Source: Temnothorax longispinosus
Lineage: Eukaryota > Arthropoda > Insecta > Hymenoptera > Formicidae
DNA length: 64,000 nucleotides
Direction: 5' to 3'
NCBI RefSeq assembly: GCF_030848805.1
Contig: NC_092359.1
Location: 2,655,001-2,719,000, forward strand
Shown: positions 60,048 to 64,000 of the stretch, piece by piece
Position numbering within the stretch: position 1 is the first letter of the stretch
Layout of the letters: every line of letters starts with the position of its first letter
Position numbers and translations under genes: made by a program
The notes under the pieces: model-generated
The model's database searches: none
What the model was told of the DNA's origin: nothing
Seen by the model: the letters and a program-made list of their open reading frames with translations, nothing else

Positions 60048-62460
60048 TGTCTGAAACGATAAGCAAACCATTCTCTTTTTAAATCCGACTGAAACAAATA
60101 ATAAGACTGTATTACAATAGCAGAGAAGCATGGCGCGTATCTACCATGCGATTATTTCGCCGTATGTACAGATAGTGACCTCACGCATGCGAAATTTTGT
60201 ACGTCCGCGTGTTAGACAATATGTTCGAGAGCCATGTTGTTTTATCAGTCTCTATCGTAATAAAAAATCCGTTTTTTGCTGAACTGGCTGCGCTAGGCTC
60301 AGAGTTTATCTTTTTCCTTCCAATGTAAAAAAGAAAATAACGTCTGAACTAGTGCAGCCAGTTCAGCGATAGAAAACCGATTCAAAGATACATTTAGGCG
60401 TGTACAGTTGTTCGGTATGCATGAGAGCGGTTCACAACGATCTAATTTAATAATTGACGCGAATGACATGACTCATTAACGCATCAATTTGATATATTTA
60501 CACATTGTAACATGGACGAAACTTTCGTTGTAATTTTTAACGTAATAAATGTGCACTTAAGTTTATTTAAGTACTTATTCAAATCATCGTGAGGTATGTG
60601 TGATAAATTTTATCGGTCGACTATATTATCAATTGCTGATCAGTATTATAGCGAATAGTGTTATATAATGTATAGTGCAAACATAATACCTCATAGTGTA
60701 TCATATTACAAATTAATTGCACTATTATGAAAAATTGACGTGGATTATCAAAATATAAATTTTATAAAGAAGGAATGTAACCGAACGTTTTTAAATTTAT
60801 ATTATCTCGACCTTTCAGTCAATATCATTTTTTACTTGCATAGATTACGCATTGACAGATTTATTTACGATTAGATAGCTGATTTATAATTACCACGTAT
60901 TATTTGTGAAACGCAACCTATTTATTTTCCTTCTCGAAAAAGATGAGAATAAAAATAAGTTGAAGATCGAATTAAAGATAACGGTTCCGAGATATAAACA
61001 AGAGGCAAATATAAGATCAAGATAGGAATTAAAATAGGAATGTTTATCTAGACCGTCATTTACCTTTCAGTTAATTCATGAAATAGCACGAGCGAGTATT
61101 TAGAATTCCTTCAAGAAAATCCAAAGCACGCATTCTGTTAGAAATGCATAAGGAATGGTAGTTATACGTTGTGTGTATATATATATATATAAGAATCGCT
61201 ATAAGAAACGGCAGTTGTACGTAATTTTATCGTATATTTTAAGATCGATATGTGAATGAGTGATTACGATTGTGAACTCTACGATAAACGCAAGCAGATA
61301 ACGTAATTGTTCGATGGATTGTCAATTATTAAATCGTACGAAACGAATATATTATAGAGACTTTTTAGTGTATACTGCTCCAAAAGGTTTTCTTTCTCGA
61401 TTAACATACGATTCTGAGTTCTTCATTCCGGAGACGAAAGATTTATAAAAATATATTGCAGAAACGAACGCGCTTAACTACGCCTTAATTTAATGCGAGT
61501 CACACCAGGATCGAAATAGGATAATTTATGCCCATATGACATACCACAGTGTATGATGTCATCGTTTGTTAATGCAACGTAACGCCGTGATGATACATCG
61601 CGCATTAACTTTGCGCTGAATTTTGTAAACAGATACAAGTATACTAGTCATAATACATTCACAGTATAGATACAATTATACAGATATTGCATTTAATACG
61701 CAGAAGTATGACAAATAATGACGTAAAAGATTGCGTCATTTCCTATGTAGCAAACCGAAATAAAATACATTGTTCTCCATGAGTTGCTTTAACATCAATG
61801 CTGTAATTTGCATGTAACACGCATGAGATTAACCTATCGAAAACCGCGATTTTTTCACGTAATTCTATTCTCTCTGTTATCTTCTATCGGAGATGTGATC
61901 CACGTTGTAATAATATACTAAATATATAAATAATACAATACAATAATAATACACTAAATCAATCAATAGTTTTTTAATCTGTAAAACATTTAGAATTATC
62001 AAAATATTTTGTTACAATCACTGTCATCTGTATTTGCAAATAACAGGGAATAACTTACACTTAATCGCGTTGCGTTTTCTTTCGTAAATATATTTTCCAG
62101 GAAAGATATAGAAAGGTGCATTGTCATAATACTTATAAGTTCTAGCTGTACCCTCTAGAAACTTCGAGAAAATGTTTTTGAAACATACTGAGATTGGTTT
62201 TCTCTCCGCGGGCTCTCTCCGAGAGAGAATAAAAAATCGAGTCGACAATAGTGGGTAGAATACGATATTTTGAATATCTCGTAGTTCGGTACAATTTAGT
62301 TTGTTACATGCACGGTGTATCCCAGATTGTAACAAATGTTAATAATACTTAAATCTTTTAATACTTTCGTCTCAGAACGTTCGGGAAATTCTACGTAAGT
62401 GTTTTTAAGACACATATAAAGGCTAACAATTTCTTCAATTTAAAGATCGTTAAGGAGCTA
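60048..62460. other. 3'UTR and intergenic AT-rich DNA
   Basis: An AATAAA-type poly(A) signal lies at about 60258, followed directly by an inverted repeat (60266-60382). The remainder is AT-rich with a (TA)n run near 61176-61190. No exon supported. Confidence 0.55.
60266..60382. repeat. Inverted repeat after the two-BIR IAP gene
   Basis: A 14-bp perfect core, GCTGAACTGGCTGC (60278-60291) against GCAGCCAGTTCAGC (about 60355-60368), extends imperfectly on both sides (CCGTTTTTT with GAAAACCGA; CTAG and TCAGA with TCTGAACTAG). It is either a small MITE or a 3'UTR hairpin. Confidence 0.65.
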
Positions 62461-63104
62461 ATGCCGCTTGGTTCCTCTACATTACAAGGTCGATTTATCG
62501 AGAGAATTCAGACCTGTTTATATTACGTTCGACGCGTTACGATCGCGGCGCGGAAATCATGTAAACGAGTTCATGAATGATATGGATAACGAATTGCTCA
62601 TGCGTGAAAAAGCGTTAAAGAATGAGACTACGCTTTCTTCTTGCTTGCAGTTTTGATCTTTCTCGAAGCGGAAATTTATGTGTAATTGTCGTAGAAATTC
62701 CCACGGTATATGTGTAAAAACTTTCTTAAAATAATGTAAAACGAACCCTGAATAACCCGACTAACTTGAACCCTCCCTTTTACCAGTGAGATCGGCGCCA
62801 CTATAGTTAAAAAGGGGGACCTTGGCATATTTTGGAAGGACCCTCTTTTTTCCCGAAAATACAAGTCCGAAGGGGAACGTTTGCTTCTCAGACTCCGCCT
62901 TTGAAGGGTCTTATTCCTATAACTGCATGCCTTTGCTCTAGCAGAAGGAATGCGAGGGGAACGTGTTATATGTCCTGCATCGGCTAAGTCTTCACATTTC
63001 TCTAACACAGTTTGCCCAGTGTACATAATGAAGACGCTTCATTCATAGCTAGAAATTTTAAATACGGACGGATTTATGTTATATATGCTATAGATTGCTA
63101 TTTC
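62461..63104. other. Stretch without a supported gene
   Basis: A 62-codon plus-strand frame ending at 62656 and a 116-codon minus-strand frame at 62676-63026 are open but have neither splice signals nor a recognised family. The 5' exons of the TTLL gene should lie here or further left if its transcription starts in the window, but none was identified. Confidence 0.45.
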
Positions 63105-63425
63105 TATTCGAGATTTATTTAAATCAACGACACAAATGTTGGATTGGCCGCGGCGGAACAGTATCTTGACCTCCAAGATCACCCGGACTTAACTACGCTC
63201 GATTTTTATTTATGGGGTCATGTCAAAAGTTTAGTTTATGCCACAAATAGTCAAAATGTTGCTCATTTAAAAAAACAAATTGTATATAATAGCCAGGATA
63301 GCCAATTTCAAGAATTAAAAGCTCAATCCATCTTATTGTTAGCAAAAATTCATGAGACTGTGATTTAAAGAGCACAGGTTTGGACTCAACAGGAAGACCA
63401 ACAGTTTCAACAATTTTTTAAAGTA
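63105..63425 (+). pseudogene. Decayed mariner/Tc1-type transposase C-terminal fragment
   Basis: In one frame the sequence reads IYLNQRHKCWIGRGGTVS, a stop (TGA where Trp is usual), then PPRSP; a one-base shift moves to the next frame, which continues HPDLTTLDFYLWGHVKSLVY. This is the typical mariner/Tc1-like DDE signature WIGRGG..WPPRSPDLTPLDFFLWG. After a TAA at 63366-63368 the frame resumes with AQVWTQQEDQQFQQFF, resembling the usual C-terminal CIxxxGxxFE region. Two stops and a frameshift make it non-functional. The N-terminal part is not visible. It sits directly before the TTLL exon, probably within that gene's intron. Confidence 0.85.
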
Positions 63426-63598
63426 AAAAGTAAGAAATTAAAAGATTCATTGCCTATGTGTCCCCAAACAAAAATAGCAATCTATAGCAAAATCCGTTAG
63501 TCGAGACATAATTACCGTAAAATAATTTTTTACGTATTTATATATCGTAAAATAATTTTATTTTCGTACGATTTTCGGGGCAATAAAAGAAAAAGTAG

Positions 63599-63810
63599 TC
63601 CGAAAACGATAAAAATTGTAAAACAAGCTGGGATATCTATTGGACCGATTTAAGCGTCAGCGTCGAACGTGCCAAGGATATGAGGAGATTTCAAAGGGTC
63701 AATCATTTCCCCGGGATGACGGAGACATGTAGGAAGGATCTACTCGCTCGTAATCTCAATCGCATGCAGAAGTTGTTCCCGAAGGACTACAACTTTTTCC
63801 CGAAAAGGAA
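63599..63810 (+). CDS. Tubulin polyglutamylase, TTLL6/13 type (one exon, partial)
   Basis: The exon encodes the start of the TTL catalytic domain: SWDIYWTDLSVSVERAKDM, then RRFQRVNHFPGM and CRKDLLARNLNRM, then KLFPKDYNFFPK. The NHFPGM..CRKDLLARNLNRM..FP pattern is characteristic of TTLL6/13-group glutamylases, which add glutamate side chains to tubulin tails, mostly on axonemal and neuronal microtubules. The probable acceptor is AAGTAG at 63593-63598 (weak pyrimidine tract; an in-frame TAG sits there, so the exon cannot start earlier). The donor is GGAA|GTAAGA at 63810/63811, phase 2. The rest of the gene runs off the right edge, and no upstream exon was found. Assignment to TTLL6 versus TTLL13 is not possible here. 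Confidence 0.87.
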
Positions 63811-63957
63811 GTAAGAGGAGAGATCCGTGCCCATAGCTATTATACTTCTCTCTTTTTCAACAATAAGTCATTCAACACAAAAGATCAAAGAAAAATCTCT
63901 TGCCGCATGCTCCATCCAGTACTATATATGTCGATGGTCTCGACATATGCTCTATAT

Positions 63958-63959
63958 AC

Positions 63960-64000
<41 letters not shown>
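63958..64000. repeat. (TA)n microsatellite at window edge
   Basis: About 20 TA units running to the last base, within the intron after the TTLL exon. Confidence 0.93.

Noticed and set aside
62461..62656. Possible upstream exon of the TTLL gene
   Set aside because: Open frame of 62 codons but no usable splice donor at its end and no TTL-domain sequence.

Overview
The window looks like nuclear DNA from an insect, most probably a hymenopteran and plausibly an ant. This is inferred from spliced animal genes with small GT-AG introns, AT-rich intergenic DNA mixed with CpG-rich patches, abundant GA/TC/GT microsatellites, many small foldback elements and a decayed mariner/Tc1-type transposase. No bacterial features, CRISPR array, rRNA or convincing tRNA was seen.

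Layout: roughly 1-26 kb is gene-poor. It holds microsatellites, two foldback elements (4.24-4.48 kb and 9.92-10.08 kb), two copies of a dispersed repeat and a few weak exon candidates. From 26.4 to 33.8 kb on the minus strand lies an unrecognised protein gene with two large coding exons joined in perfect phase across a 5.3-kb intron; it may continue further left. From 34 to 44 kb there is mostly non-coding DNA, including a third repeat copy, a TIR element and a strongly pyrimidine/purine-skewed CpG-rich zone at 42-44 kb.

The gene-dense part is 45-60 kb. On the minus strand are a small glutaredoxin-like protein (45.3-45.6 kb) and mitochondrial acetyl-CoA acetyltransferase (46.1-48.3 kb, 8 exons, all joined in frame to 413 residues). 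Divergent from the latter on the plus strand is a complete 589-residue inhibitor-of-apoptosis protein with three BIR domains, a UBA-like region and a RING finger (49.2-52.3 kb, 8 exons, one GC-AG intron), which is DIAP2-like. About 7 kb downstream on the same strand is a second IAP with two BIR domains and DIAP1-like linker features but no visible RING (coding 59.1-60.0 kb, with a probable 5'UTR exon at a CpG-rich promoter near 55 kb). Two anti-apoptotic/immune-signalling IAP genes therefore sit side by side. The right edge holds one exon of a TTLL6/13-type tubulin polyglutamylase, preceded by the dead transposase fragment.

The exon models were built by hand from splice signals, phase and family motifs. 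No alignment or database search was run.
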